Assembly (NCBI RefSeq): GCF_014905175.1
Contig: NC_057788.1
Coordinates: 23,964,154 to 24,028,153, forward strand
DNA from: Aphidius gifuensis
Lineage: Eukaryota > Arthropoda > Insecta > Hymenoptera > Braconidae
Length of the DNA: 64,000 bases
Direction of reading: 5' to 3'
Shown here: one piece after another, positions 43,401-56,600 of the stretch
Layout of the letters: the number at the start of each line of letters is the position of its first letter
Position numbering within the stretch: the stretch's first letter is position 1
Notes under the pieces: model-generated
Told to the model about the DNA's origin: nothing
Databases searched by the model: none
Seen by the model: the letters and a program-made list of their open reading frames with translations, nothing else
Made by a program: the position numbers and the translations under genes

Positions 43401-46370
43401 AAAAATAATATTAAAAAAAAAAAAAAAAAAAAACAGATGTACACAAGCCTAGGCAAAATACAATTGTACAGCTGTGTGTACTTGAACAAGGCTAAAATAA
43501 TTTTAATAACATCAAGGATAAAAATGCAAAATAAAATTAAAATTGAATCAACAAGTTTTTCTATTAAATTGATGTTATCAAAATGAAGGAAATAATACAT
43601 TTATTTAACTAAGATATTTTTGATAAAACTATATTTATGTTTAGGATAATTTTTCATTTTTTTTCGTTAATTATTTAAAATTATTACTCTGTAACATTTT
43701 ATATTCAGTAAACGTGACTGAATCGCTTATCCTTTAATAGAGTTAACTGCTACGTCATGTTAAAATAAAAAATAATAAAAATAAAAAAAAATATTAAGTC
43801 TTGGTTGTTTTGTTTCCGGTAACTATGAAATGTCGATTAATGATTTTTATTATAAAAGACAGGGAGACATAATTTGTTATTGTTTGAAATAAATTATTAT
43901 AACAACTTGGGGAAACTATTGTTATTATCATTATAACGGAAATAATGATAAAATCATTAGCTCATTGTTGTTGTTCTTTTTTTTCAAAGTCGATGTTCGA
44001 ATATAATGCGGGTGATTGATCTTTTTTTTCTTTTTTAATCAAGATAAAATGATTTTATTTATTTACCTGCGTTTATTTAGTTGATTGGATTTTAATTTGA
44101 TATAATTTATCGAGTTTTTCCGACAAGGTTAGTATAAAATATTTTTTAAAAAAGCAACTTACCCCGTTACGATATACTGGATCCATATTAATTGTTCGAT
44201 CTTTCCATGGTGATCTTCGAATATTATTTATTTCATTTTGTTGATTTAAAATTGGAGGTGGTTTTGTTGATCTATCGATTATCGGTATTTTTCGTAATGT
44301 TTCTGTCTGGTTAATTTAAATAAATTTTTTATAATAACAACTATTAAATATCATAAAAATAAACATTAAATAAATTACCTTTGCAAGGTTTGGACTTGAT
44401 AATGAACGTTTTAATCCAGAATTTGTTGAACCTTCTAATTTAAGTGGTTCCAAATATATTTCATTATTATTTAGATATTTTTGTTTTTGATTTTCAACTT
44501 CAGTAATTTTTCTAAAAAAAAAAAAAATAATTTATATTGTATAAAACATATGAAATTATAAATAAATAAAATAATTAAAACTTACTCTTGATTTCGTTTA
44601 CGTTCTTTTATCACTTTGTGTAATTCCAATTCAGAGTATTTTATATCCGTTGATAATTTATCAATAGTTTGCAAATCACTCTTTGAAAAAGTTTTATTAA
44701 GTTTATTTAATTCATTGAGTTTATTTTGAATGTTTTTTTTATCTTCCAACTGTAAATAAATAAATTAAATTAATTGATTAAAATTGAATAATAATATAAA
44801 CGTAATAATATTATTTGTATTTTTAATTACAATACTATCAATTGTTGCTTTAACAGCAAATATTTGTGGTCTCAATAAATCAATATCATCATCATCCTGT
44901 AAAAAACGTTTATCTGTTGTTAAACAACGATGTAACTTCAGCTCAAGATCATAAATTTGTCTTTCAAGTTTTAAATGCTTTTTTGAAAATTCAATAAGTT
45001 CTTCCATCGTTTTTGTCAAATTAATAGCATGTTCACGATCAAATGTTGTTACAGGTTTAACACTACGATCAGGTATAATTGGCATTATTTTATCTTGATT
45101 TTTAATAACAATTGTTGATATTTCTTGTGATAATTTATGAACTCCAATTGTATTATCATTATTATCATTATCTAATTTTAATATATTTTTATAGTTATTT
45201 AATTCATCATCACTATGATTGTCATATGAATATGGTAAATCTGTTTTTATTATATTATTATTTGGTGGTATTTTTGATTTATCAATATCTTTCATCCAGT
45301 CTGGATATGACACTCCATCTAATATTTCGTCATAAGAATTATTAATTTCATTATTTGGTGCTGATACATTAGCATTTGTTAAAATCATTGGAAATGTTAA
45401 TAATAATGCACTATAACCACCATCAAGTATAAATATATTTTCTGGTTTTTCTTGATCCCATTTTTCTAGTATTGTTTTCATAATTGATACTGTTTTATCT
45501 TGTGTTATGTTATCTTTACTTGTTGACCAATCTAATAATACTATTTTATTAACCCATTTTTTACTACGTTTTAAGAATAAATGATAATGATCACGATTAC
45601 CAGCTCCAAGAATTCTTTCAAATTTTCCTGATGTCCTATTTTTTCTGTAAAAATAATCAATTTTTTTGTTCAAGTAAATTATACTTATCAAACCTAATAA
45701 ACTATCAATCAATTAAATTACTTACTCATCTTTAATGTAATTTTCTGCAATATTAATAACTTTTGAAGATATAATTTTTGATTTATCATAATCATCACTT
45801 GGTCTAACATCAATAATTAAATATTTTAATCCAGGATCTTTGGTCATTTTATAAAAATCATTGCAACAAATAAAACCATCTGGTTTATCATTGATTGGTT
45901 CATCAGTTGGTGTTTCAGGTAAATTAAGTATTTCATTATCAATAGAATTACCATTAATTGATTTTTCATTATTTGATGATGAATTTAAAGTATATTCATT
46001 AGTTAGATGATCAGTAATATATTCTAACGACGTCACAGCATCATTTATTGACTGTAAATAATATTAAATATATTAATGATTAATATCAACATTTAAGTTG
46101 TTATTGTATATAAAAACTTACATGAAGACTTGGTAATTTATATTTTTCTGGAGCAGATTTGTAATCCTTGTGGTTACGTATGAATTCATATGCACCAACA
46201 TATCTTGTTAACATAATATATGCTTTATCATAGTCTTTTTTTTCTTTATAACTTAAACCTGTTGTTAACATTTTATCCATTCGTGGTACCAAATCACTTA
46301 TTTTTTTATCTCGTACATTTAATACTGCACGTTTCTTTAATTCAACAAGTTTTAGTGGATCACTTGGCAT
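40405..46370 (-). CDS. USP8: Ubiquitin carboxyl-terminal hydrolase 8
   Basis: Eleven exons: 46370-46122, 46051-45726, 45644-44831, 44749-44586, 44511-44379, 44306-44163, 41760-41524, 41441-41337, 41256-41044, 40971-40622 and 40537-40405. They give 955 residues. The USP8 dimerisation/MIT domain comes first, then a rhodanese-like domain (about 135-290) with LLDWS in place of a catalytic Cys, as in human USP8. A coiled coil follows, then a 14-3-3 site RSLSSP (Ser556), then an SH3-binding PIIDRSTKP motif of the STAM-binding type (569-577). The USP catalytic domain is about 611-955, with Cys624 (GNSCYMNS), His900 (DGGHYTAYC), Asp917 (WYKFDD) and zinc pairs CQMC and CPNC. USP8 deubiquitinates receptors on endosomes and, in flies, Smoothened and Frizzled. 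Confidence 0.95.
41761..44162 (-). other. Large USP8 intron before the catalytic domain
   Basis: A 2.4-kb AT-rich intron separates the regulatory exons from the catalytic exons. It holds a palindrome at 43232-43248 (GTCTGT, CGAGA, ACAGAC) flanked by CGTGT/ACACG. No coding sequence is supported. Confidence 0.55.
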
Positions 46371-46996
46371 CTTGACTAGTACTGTTAGATTACGTATCTA
46401 TTGAAAAGAAAAAATAAAAATGTATTTTTAATAAATTAAATTAAGTATTTATTATGACAATAACATTGTCATTGAGTCAAGTTGAATTAAAAATATATCT
46501 ATACCTTAATTGTCTTGATGATTGCAAGTAAAACTAGATAAATATTAAAGTTTATAATATTTTTAAGCCGGCAAAAGTTGTACAAGTTATTTAGGAATGT
46601 ATTGAAATTTAATTTATCTATGAAATAATACAAATTTATCAGCTGTCACCATCACCGTCATCAGAAAATGATTCAACCAGGTTGAACCATTATTATTATT
46701 CAACCTCAATGGGCAGCCATTTTGATTACTATGATTATTATTAAATGTCTTTTTTAGAGTTATCAAGTAACGACATCTATTGAATTTAATTGCATTTAAT
46801 TACGTAGAAATAATGTAGAACACCATCTGACAGAAATTAAAAATGAGTTAACCTTCTTATAAATAAATTAACAATTGTTAACAATCACCAACACGTGTCG
46901 GTGCTACAACAACTTTGTAATTGTTTATTATTATTAAATAATAAATATAAATAAATTATTTTAAATAAATTGACGTTCAAGATATAATTGATAAAC
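46371..46996. promoter_or_regulatory. Shared divergent promoter interval of USP8 and LYAR
   Basis: 626 bases separate the two start codons. A GC-richer core at 46637-46745 includes GGGCAGCCATTTTGATT, whose reverse complement has the AAAATGGC(T/C)G core also seen upstream of EMC10 and APC13. This suggests a bidirectional housekeeping promoter. Confidence 0.5.
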
Positions 46997-48008
46997 ATGG
47001 TTGTTTTTACCTGTAATCATTGTGGTGATTCTTTACAAAAACCAAAAGTTGCAAAGCATTATCAATTTCAATGTCGTTCTCGTAGTTTAGGAATATCATT
47101 AACTTGTGTTGATTGTTTTAAAGACTTTTTGTAAGTAAAAATAATAATTTATAGTATCTAGATAATTTATATTGTTTGTTATTTAATTAATTGTTTTTTT
47201 TTCAAGTGGAGATCAATATGATGAACATACCAAATGCATAACAGAAGCTGAAAGATATGGTGGTAAAAATTTTCAAGCAAAAGCAAATAAAGGAGAAAAA
47301 AAACAACAAGAATGGATTAATGTTGTTAAAAATGTACTTGAATCAGAAACTAATTTGTCAAGAGATGAAAAACAAATGCTTCAGTCATTGTCAAAACATG
47401 ATAATATTCCAAGAAAAAAAGCTAAATATTTAAATTTTGTTAAAAATGTTATGGGATACAGAGTTAATATGAATGTTGTTGATAGTTGTTGGGTTAAAAT
47501 GGAAGCTGCTTTTAAGGGACCAGCTGAAAATAAAACATCTGAAGCTCAAGTTACTAATGGCAAGTCAACAAAAGAAGAAATTACTATTATTGAAAATGAA
47601 AATAATGAAAATATATCACAAGAAAAATGTGATTTAATAGTTGAAGATAAAGATAATGAAAAAAAGAAAAAGAAAAAGAAAAGAGTACTTGAAAATACTG
47701 AAGTTAAAAATGATGAAGTTGATGAACCAGCAGCAAAACGTCAATGTCAAAAACAATCAGATGATAATCAAGCTGTTGAATCAAATGAAATAAAAAAATT
47801 CAACTGGAAAAAAAATATTCTTGAAGTCATTGAAAATAAAGAAGAAATGTCTTTGAAAAAATTAAAGAAAAAAGTCATAGAAAAATATTTAAATCATGTT
47901 GAAAATAGTGTTGATAAAGAAAAAGCTATTTCACGTTTTGACAAAAAAATAAATAAAATAACAAATTTAGTTGTAGATAATAATAAAGTTAAACTTGTTA
48001 AATGTTAA
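46997..48008 (+). CDS. LYAR: LYAR-type nucleolar zinc finger protein
   Basis: Exons 46997-47130 and 47207-48008 give 311 residues. The N-terminus starts MVVFTCNHCGDSLQKPKVAK and has two LYAR C2HC zinc fingers: CNHCG…KHYQFQC and CVDCFKDF…DEHTKC. The conserved CITEAERYGGK and the WINVVKNVL segment follow. A low-complexity Lys/Glu middle carries nuclear-localisation-like KKKKKKK, and a C-terminal helix-rich region (FNWKKNILEVIE…) matches LYAR proteins. LYAR is a nucleolar protein acting in ribosomal RNA processing and cell growth. It is divergent from USP8. Confidence 0.92.
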
Positions 48009-48800
48009 CAACAATCGCATAATAAATTAAAATGTTTTTTTAATTAAAATAAAAATATAGTTTTCTTTTTTATCGGTAATAATTATGAATTTCCAAGAAG
48101 CTTCATAGTACTCTCGTTGAGATATTATGATATTATGAAAATGTGTGTCGAAAAAAAATTTTTCCCCTCTGTTTTAAAATTTCCACCATTTGTCAAATTA
48201 GCGATAAAAAGAGATAAAAAAAAATTACATATGTAACGACATTTTAATTGCAAAATAAAAATTTCATTTTCGTGATATGTAACTCAATTGAAAAAGAATT
48301 TGACATATGTCAATAAGATCAATGACGTGCAGCATATAAGAAAATAAAATACTAAAATAACAACAAAACAATATGGTGACTAATTGTTTATGTGTTTTAA
48401 CAATATTACCAATGTATTTGTGCTCATAGTATTGACATATAATTATTGTATTACCTTATAAAGTATTAAACTCATTTGTTGTTATTGTTATTTAGAAGAA
48501 ACAAAAAAAAACAATATGAAATCATTAAAAATTCATAAACACTGGTTCCATCAAATTTATCAGTCAAACAATGATGATTAATTGTGAGAGTGTAACTTTA
48601 AAGACACTTGATTTATCTGGTCTAATTAACAGCTATCTAATTTCTTTTAAATTAAGTCATCTAGATGATATACATATAAAAAAAAATTGAATAAAAAATA
48701 AAAACAATAATTATAAATAATAATATGAAGAAACCGTCCATAATAATAATAATAGCAAAAAATAATAGTAAAGATAAACCGTCCATAATAATTAATTAAA
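48009..48800. other. Interval between LYAR and the PH/PDZ-like gene
   Basis: AT-rich. A 17-base direct repeat AAACCGTCCATAATAAT occurs at 48731-48747 and 48776-48792, immediately before the next start codon. No coding sequence was seen. Confidence 0.45.
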
Positions 48801-50981
48801 ATGTTACAAGCTGTGAGATTATTAACTGAACTTGCAAGACCTAGTGATCATCGTCGTGATAGTGAAGATACAATGGTAGAACCTGGTCAATCAACATCCA
48901 CTGATACATCAATACAATTTCGTGAAATATATAAAAATGGATGGTTAAGAAGAACAGATAAAACTGATAAAGAAACAAGTCGTTTTTGGGTATCATTTTG
49001 TGTACATGATGATATTGAACCAAAACTTGAAGGTTTTATTGATCAAAAACATGCAACAACACATTCACCATTATGGTCAAATTCATTACGTGGTATACAA
49101 CATGTAACACCAACATTATGTGCAACATCAAGACATGATTATGAATATTGTATTAATTTTAATGATGATAGAGTATTAAGATTAGCAGCACCAACATATC
49201 AAGGTATGTTGGATTGGGTACAATTAATAACAAGAAAATTGACTGATATGAAAATTCTAAGACCAAAAGAAAATCTTTATTCACGTGGTCCTGAACGTAT
49301 TGCAACAAGAGATCCAACAAGTCCATTACCACCACCACCATCATTAATATCATCATCGTAAGTATTTATTATTTTTTGAAATTAATAATAATAATAATAA
49401 TAATAATAATGCATTTTTTATTTTATTTTTTTCAATAGAGAAAATATTTCACTTCAAAATTCAACAATAGATACATCACCACCACCACCAACACCAACAC
49501 CAGCACCAGCACCACCACCATCAATTAGTACTCCAAATTCAACAAATTCACCAGCAAGAGTTGAAAGTCCCCAAACAACACCAATGATATTTACATTTGA
49601 AGACATATCAATTGAAGAACGTCGTACAAGACCAGTACAATCACAAATACAAAGAACATCACCACCAACACCAAGTCCACGTTCAATACCAACAACAAGT
49701 ACTGATGAATCAAGTTATGAAAGTATTTTTATGGCATCATCTTATACACCATCATCAATAGATGAGCCAATAAGAAATATACCTAGAGAAACAATAACAT
49801 CATCATCGTCATCATCTTCATCACCACCATCACAACCGACACCAACACCTCAGCCAACACCACCACCACCACCAACATCATCGTCATCTTCAACATCGTC
49901 TTCGTCTTCGTCATCATCATTGTCATTGTCAGTTGTACCTAGTCAACCAGAACCATCAAATGAAAGATATGCTGTACTTATGGAATACAGAAGTTCAACT
50001 TCATCTGAACCTTTACCAAGATCATCAACCAGTCATACTACAGAGACTACTGAATCAATCAATCGTCCAAGTGTATCAAATTTATCAAGAATATTAACAT
50101 TACGCGAACAACAAATTTGTCAATTAAAAAGAGAAATGAATCATCGTGCTGGTGTTAGATTAAAATTAGGAAGACGCGATTGCAAAGATAGTATTGCATT
50201 TGTTGATACTTTTGGATCAATTTGGTGAGTATTTTTTTATTTTATTTTTAATTTAATTATTTAATTTAATCTTGTTTTGGGGGTTTGTTTTTTTTTTTAA
50301 ATTTTTTAATATTATAAAAGTAGATAAATAATTATTTTTCTTTGTTTTCATCAACGTAAGATTTAATGTTACATTGATCATCAGGGTTGCTGGATGGAAA
50401 CAAAGAGAGCATCCACAACTTTACAATGTTCTTCATGTTGGAGATATGGTGTTGAGTGTTGCTGGACAAGTACCATCAAATGCAAATGGAATAAAAGATA
50501 TCTTAAAAGGCATAACAACACCACGTGTAAATAGATTTTTATTTTTCTTAACAAAACAAAAAAAAAAAAAAAATAATTGTCTTTAAATTAATTATTAATA
50601 TTGAATCAATAGGTTGAAGTTATTGTACGAAGATTACCTTATGCTCGAGCTATGACACTGAGAAAACGCACAGATAATGATGATTTTGGTCTTGAAGTTA
50701 ATGGTAATGAAGTATCTGGTGTTACTGGTGTTGCACTTAGTGCTGGTTTACCACAACTTGCTGATGCAACAAATCCATCAGCACCATCTGGTTCAAATAC
50801 AACTTGGACACTAACTGAAGTTAATGGTAAACCATTGAGTATATTTGACGGCGGTGCAAGTGATAGATTACGTGCTGTTGGACGTGATATATCAATTGTC
50901 ATTCAACCAACTGATCTTGTATGGTCATTTCGTAAAAAATTACGTACAATGCGCAGCTATAAAAATTTTATTCTTCAATAA
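48801..50981 (+). CDS. PH domain protein with C-terminal PDZ-like repeats
   Basis: Exons 48801-49357, 49439-50224, 50385-50526 and 50613-50981 give 617 residues. A pleckstrin-homology domain is at about 40-155 (IYKNGWLRRTDKTDKETSRF… and a final GMLDWVQLITRKL with the typical PH Trp). A long Ser/Pro/Thr-rich linker follows, with PPPPTPTPAPAPPP and Ser runs. The C-terminal part looks like two degenerate PDZ modules, VLHVGDMVLSVAGQVPSNA and DFGLEVNGNEVSGVTGVALS…TEVNGKPLSI. By analogy it could be a membrane-associated adaptor. I cannot assign a named family. Upstream ATG choice is clear because the frame is closed before 48801. Confidence 0.75.
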
Positions 50982-51582
50982 TATTAAATAATTTAACTGA
51001 TATTTTTTTTAATATATATATTAACATCTATACATAAGTGTCAACTAAAAGAAAAAAAATAAGTCACAGGTATTAAGCGTATTAAATTTTCATGATTAAT
51101 TCGTAAATTATTATTTTAAAAAAATTAAATAATTGTTGGTATTATTGAACTTTAATCGAGTCGTATTTTTCACTATTACAGCAGCTCTAATCGGTTAAAT
51201 AAAAAAATTAAAAAAAAAAATCATATTAATCTGTAGAACAAAGCATATCCCTGTGATAATTTACACGTAAATATATATTCGTATTAAAAAAAAAAAAAAA
51301 AGTATATATTGTGTAGGTAAGATAATTAAACTCATCAACTGTTTGGGTTTTGAGAAATAAAATAAATTGAAAAAAAAAGATCAATCAAATTATAATATTT
51401 CATATTTAATTAACTTTAATTATTTAATTTAATTATTTAATTATAGTATATCATTTAAAACTAATTTATTATTTTACACTTGCAGTATTTTTAATTTTTA
51501 AATGGATTAATTAATGATGAATAAGAAGTGGTCAAAAAAAAAAAAAAAGAAATGGATAATACTGTTGGTAATTTGAGATTAA
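50982..51582. other. Convergent 3' interval
   Basis: AT-rich 3' UTR-like DNA between the PH/PDZ-like gene (+) and neverland (-). Nothing coding was seen. Confidence 0.45.
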
Positions 51583-53521
51583 TTACCAGTCAAGAGATTT
51601 TACAGAATTATAAGTTGGACTATTTTCAGAATAAAATTGTGAATACCATTTTCTAAATGATATTATTGTTTTGTCTTCACGTACAAGTGTTGGTCGTTTT
51701 TGAAATTTTTTTTTATTCCAAACATTGACATCACGTTGAAACATTAAACATTCACCAATAAATATTACTCTTGCATAAGGACCAAGAAGTGGAGGTGAAT
51801 ATATCATATGAACAACACGTTGAACAAGTTTATCAATTGGTGTTACAGTCTGAAGAATGCATACAGTACCAATTGATGTTTCTAAAAAAAGTTCAACATA
51901 ACCAGGTCCAATTTGTTCACCTCTTATTTTTAAACATAATATTGAATATTTTTCAAATATTGAAAATGAATGATTTAATGTTACAATTGCACGATGTTTA
52001 TCTGTTATATTATCATAGGTATTTATATTTATTCCAGCCGATGTTTTGTTTTCATTAAACTCATGGTTTTTTAATGACCAAGATGCACCGGACCATGAAT
52101 GACGAGCAAAACTAGGAAAAATTTTGCTGATAATCATTGCTGGACCATGTACTGCATTCAAATGTGCTATGTCTGCTCCATTTTCTGGTATTTCCTGGTA
52201 AATATAAATTTTATTTTTAATATTTTTTTATCACTTTGACAATATAAAAATAATTATTTATCAAAAAATTTATAAACTTAAATTTATCTTATCAATGACG
52301 TATTTATATCAAACTAATAATAGCAAAATCTTTTAAAATTAATTTTGTTTTTCTATCATTAGAGTTCATAATCAAAAAATAACATAATGTTTCACGGTCA
52401 AAGATTAAAGTCTTTTAATATGATAAAGTCGGTCAACTTTAAAATTAAAATTTTATTTAAATAATCGAATATTATTATTATTATTTATAAATATTAAAAT
52501 TTAAAAATAAAAATCAATTTTATTTGTAAAAATTTTACGCAGTAGAGTTATTAGTAAATGTATATTTATAATGTTTTATTAGTTTATTTTAGTTACAAAA
52601 AATAAAAACATAATAATTAGTTAAAATTTTTCAAGGCTTTGATCTACTTTTGAAACATAATTAAGCTTATTGATTATATTATTTTCATACCTGAATGTGA
52701 CAGTTAATGAGATACTCATTTCGGCCATGATACCACCAATTGCCTGATGATATTTTTTCAAGAGACATTGGCATCCAATCAGGATTTGCTAATTCTGCAT
52801 GATACCAAACAAATATTATATTATTTATTTCACATGATTTCCAAGCTCGGGTTCTTGCTAATGGTGGTACTAAAAATTATAAAAATAATATTTGTATAAT
52901 TTATTTTCAAGCTTATCTATAAAAATTAAATTAAAAAAAAAAAAACAAGAGTTAGCTGTACTTGATGAGCTTACTTTTTTCCGCGTATGGAATGCTCTGG
53001 CACTCGCCATCACCACGAAATGTCCAGTTGTGAAAAGGACACTCTAGACAATCATCAATAATTCTTCCACCTTCTGCCATATTTGCACCAAGATGCGGAC
53101 AATATGCATCAATTATTTTTACATCTCCATTTTTAGTTCTAAAATTTTGAGACAACAATTATTATTAATATTTTTATTTAATATAAATAAACAATATATA
53201 TTTACCTGAAAACAGCAAAATTTTCACCAAGAACAGCTATATGTTTGACTTGTTCTTTTGCCAATTGATAACTTTCAAGAAGTGCAAACCATCCATTTGG
53301 ATAAACTGGTGGTAATTCACCAATTTTTCTTTTATGTTTATTTAAATTTTTATCAAGCCCCTAGAATATTTTATATTCATTAAATATGTTTTTTTTTTTG
53401 TTTTAAATATATATATAAGTTTATAATTTACCTTAATCCAATTAATTTTCCAAAAGAAGCTGACATAGATAATAAAAATAATAGTCAACAATGTGACAAT
53501 AAATATCCATATTTCAAACAT
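51583..53521 (-). CDS. nvd: Neverland, Rieske cholesterol 7,8-dehydrogenase
   Basis: Converts cholesterol to 7-dehydrocholesterol, the first step of ecdysteroid synthesis in the prothoracic gland. Exons 53521-53432, 53360-53206, 53138-52975, 52869-52691 and 52194-51583 give 399 residues (Drosophila 429). Exon 1 encodes an N-terminal membrane anchor (MFEIWIFIVTLLTIIFIIYV). The Rieske 2Fe-2S cluster residues are Cys95-x-His97 and, 17 residues on, Cys115-x2-His118 (CPHLGAN…CPFHNW). The non-heme iron region has NGADIAHLNAVHGP with Asp204, His207 and His212. WFALLESYQLAKEQVKHIAVLGENF is the usual lead-in to the Rieske fold. Its promoter faces the CYP307 gene. Confidence 0.94.
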
Positions 53522-53642
53522 CGTCTGATAAAAAAAAACTATCTAATAAATTCAAATAATTAAAGGAAGAGAATAATTTATTATAATCCAAGGCTTTTTA
53601 AAGATCCCAAAGAAATGAAGATTATCACGTAGTCCACATTTG

Positions 53643-53650
53643 CTTTTATA
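53643..53650 (-). promoter_or_regulatory. TATA box of neverland
   Basis: On the minus strand this reads TATAAAAG, about 122-130 bases upstream of the nvd ATG. A CTCTCGAGAG-like GC-richer patch lies next to it. Confidence 0.6.
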
Positions 53651-56600
53651 CTCGAGAGCTCTCTGAAAAAAAAAATTTAACTTCTCTAAACATCAAATTT
53701 CAATATAATTCAACCGCAGTATATATATATGTATACGATCAGTTGAAAATTATACAATTTAATGCATTAATATTACGTTGGTTGTCGGTCAGTCGATTAT
53801 CTCCTCGCCAATCTACAGATCCAAAATTTATTTACATTTTGAGTATGTCTCAACGAATCGACAAAAATAGTAGATAGATGTCTATCGAAGGTTGTACATT
53901 GAGACCGAGCTAGTGAGATTTTTCCCTCTGATAGATAAAATCACTTGGGATTCTTTTACACGGTTAAATTTTTCCCATTATATAAGAAATTCGACACAAC
54001 GCTTTATCAGTTGAAAAAATAGAAAACACATCAGGGAAAACGAAAGGAAAAAGAGAAAAGAGAATTAAAAGAGAAAAAAAAAAGCAAGAGGATTCAGTTG
54101 ACGAAGGCAAATAAAAGAACAAGAAGAAGATTAAAAAAATATATGTACAAGAAAATAATGAAGCCCACGTGGAAATAAAGATTTATTTCGAACGGGTTTC
54201 TAGTGCAGCTATAAACGGTCAACGTCATAAGATGCTTGGATATAAAATAAAATGACACTTGGTCATTGGTAAATGTTATTACCAACATGAAAAGAAGTTG
54301 CAATGAGTTTAATTTTTGGTCATCATTTGGTCAGTAAAAAAACTAAGAAAAATAATATATTTTTTTTAAATTAATTGTATCTCTCAGTGCGTGTATGTAG
54401 AAAAATAAGTGAAACAAAAAATAAAAAGTATACGTACATCGAATACATAAACATCGTTATCGTTACAAACCACAAGTGCCCAAGTGAGGATACGATCAAC
54501 GAAAATAAAAGTGAAGATGAGTTTAAGACAAGTTGTGAGAATGCAACTTGAAAATTATGAGGCACTGAGAGCAACCACTTTAATAGTTGTTTTAAAATTT
54601 ACCCAATGAGTTTTTCGTTGGTTCCATGCAGCTGCCATGTAACATCTTTAATTTATTCCTGTCCAGTATATCGACGTTTATCATTTTTTTTGAATGTTTT
54701 TATTTTATGTCTCTTTGGATATACCTGTTTCTTTTTAACACAACTTTACCAAGATTTATTTAATTTTTCTACCATAATTTTATACCAGTTTTTATTATTT
54801 ATTTATTTTTTTTTTTTTTTATCAATCAATCTAATTGAGTATATAGCTTTTTATATATAATTATATTACTAGAAAATGTTGATTTTTTTGTTTGTTTATA
54901 TATATATTTTTTTTTTTGATTATTTAAGTCAAGTTCATTATTTGTTTGTTTATATTTTCAGAATTTTCAAGGACATGGGGATAGAATGCAAGGCTTCCTT
55001 TTCAACTAACTTGATGATACATGAGAAAAGTTGAAGACCCTGAACTTGACTGACTCTTCCTTATAGGTACGATACTTTATTTTTATCTCTTTAAATTACA
55101 ACCGGATTTTATTACTTGCTGAAGAGTGTTACGCGTCTTGAATTATTTTTTACTGCATTACATTTTTTTGTTTTTTCAATTTTTCATATATAAATAAAAA
55201 TATGCTACAAGTATTTTTTTTTTTTTTGTCAAAAAGACGATATAGATTATTTAAAAATGAATTCAAAAAATAATTTTTTGCTAAAGTTGCATTGGGTGTC
55301 AATTTCAAACGGTAAATTAATAAAATATTTTGTGTCAAATTTAATGACGTATTTAAGGCATTCATTAATTTTTGCTAAATCATCTTTGTTTAAATTTTTT
55401 TTTTTCGAAATTGCAATATTTGTTTTTTTAATTTTTTTACTCGAAAAAATAAAAAAAAAAACAAATAATAATTAATTAAGTATGCGATAATAATTATGCG
55501 ATGAACTTGAGAGATTAAATGTCCAATATATATTATTATTAATGTCATTTTAAATTTTAGGATGAAAAAATAAAATAAATAAATTAAAAGAAACTAAAAA
55601 CGTAACGTCTGATGATGTGTAACAACAAATAATAAATATGATATCAGAGATGACGATAAAGCCAGCATTTCCTAGTGACGACAACCGAAACACGAGGTAA
55701 AAGCAAAATTGCAAGAAATTAAAAATTGGAATAATAATAAAGTATTCAGATAAATATAAAAAAAAAAAAAAAATTTGCAAATTTTGTTATTTTATTTAAA
55801 TAATTAGACAAAAAATAATTCCAATTGTGACTTGTTAAAAGTATTATCTATATTTTATTTTTTTCTGTTTAAATATAAGCTTTGATTCTGATCAATCGAT
55901 TGAATATTATTTTATTTGGCACTAAATGATAGTCTTTTAATAAAAAAAAAATTATGAAGCTTTTTTTTCATATTTTAAAAATAGTCAATATTCAAGGTGA
56001 AGTTTACTAATGATATTCTTAATGATATGAAAACATTTATCGACTTCTTTGACTTAAAAAATTTTATATTAAATAAACGTATAATTTTTTTTTGAATAAA
56101 TTAAATAAACACATACCTATGCCAAGCCACTTTTAAAAAAATATATGTATATTTTATCTACAATAATTAATTAAAATAAAATAGTAAATTATTAATACTC
56201 ACCCTTTAAATTTTTGGATATAAATAACTCTTTAGCATTAAATCGTTACGAAATTTTGTATTATATACATAACTTATATTATGCATTGATGTCCCTCTGC
56301 TTTGGTCAGCTTTATTTTATTTTATTTTCTTTTTCAAACTTTTTATTTCCTTTGGTTAATTTTTTTTTTTTCGTTCTCAAGTATATTAACTCATAAAATG
56401 CACGTACAACTCTTTCGTGTACAAGTAACGAATCGAAGGAAAGATGAAACCGAAAGCTACCAAAAGACAAGTTGGAAAAAAATAAATAAAAAATATTATA
56501 TAAAAATAAATAAGTTTGAAGAATAAAAAAATTAAAATGAGGCTTAAGACAAATGGACAAAAACGAAACTTGAAAAAAGACATATATTTATTGTTTTTTT

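Noticed and set aside
54606..54860. 84-codon hydrophobic frame in the nvd-CYP307 spacer
   Set aside because: Composition-driven Phe/Leu/Ile frame without splice sites or family match.
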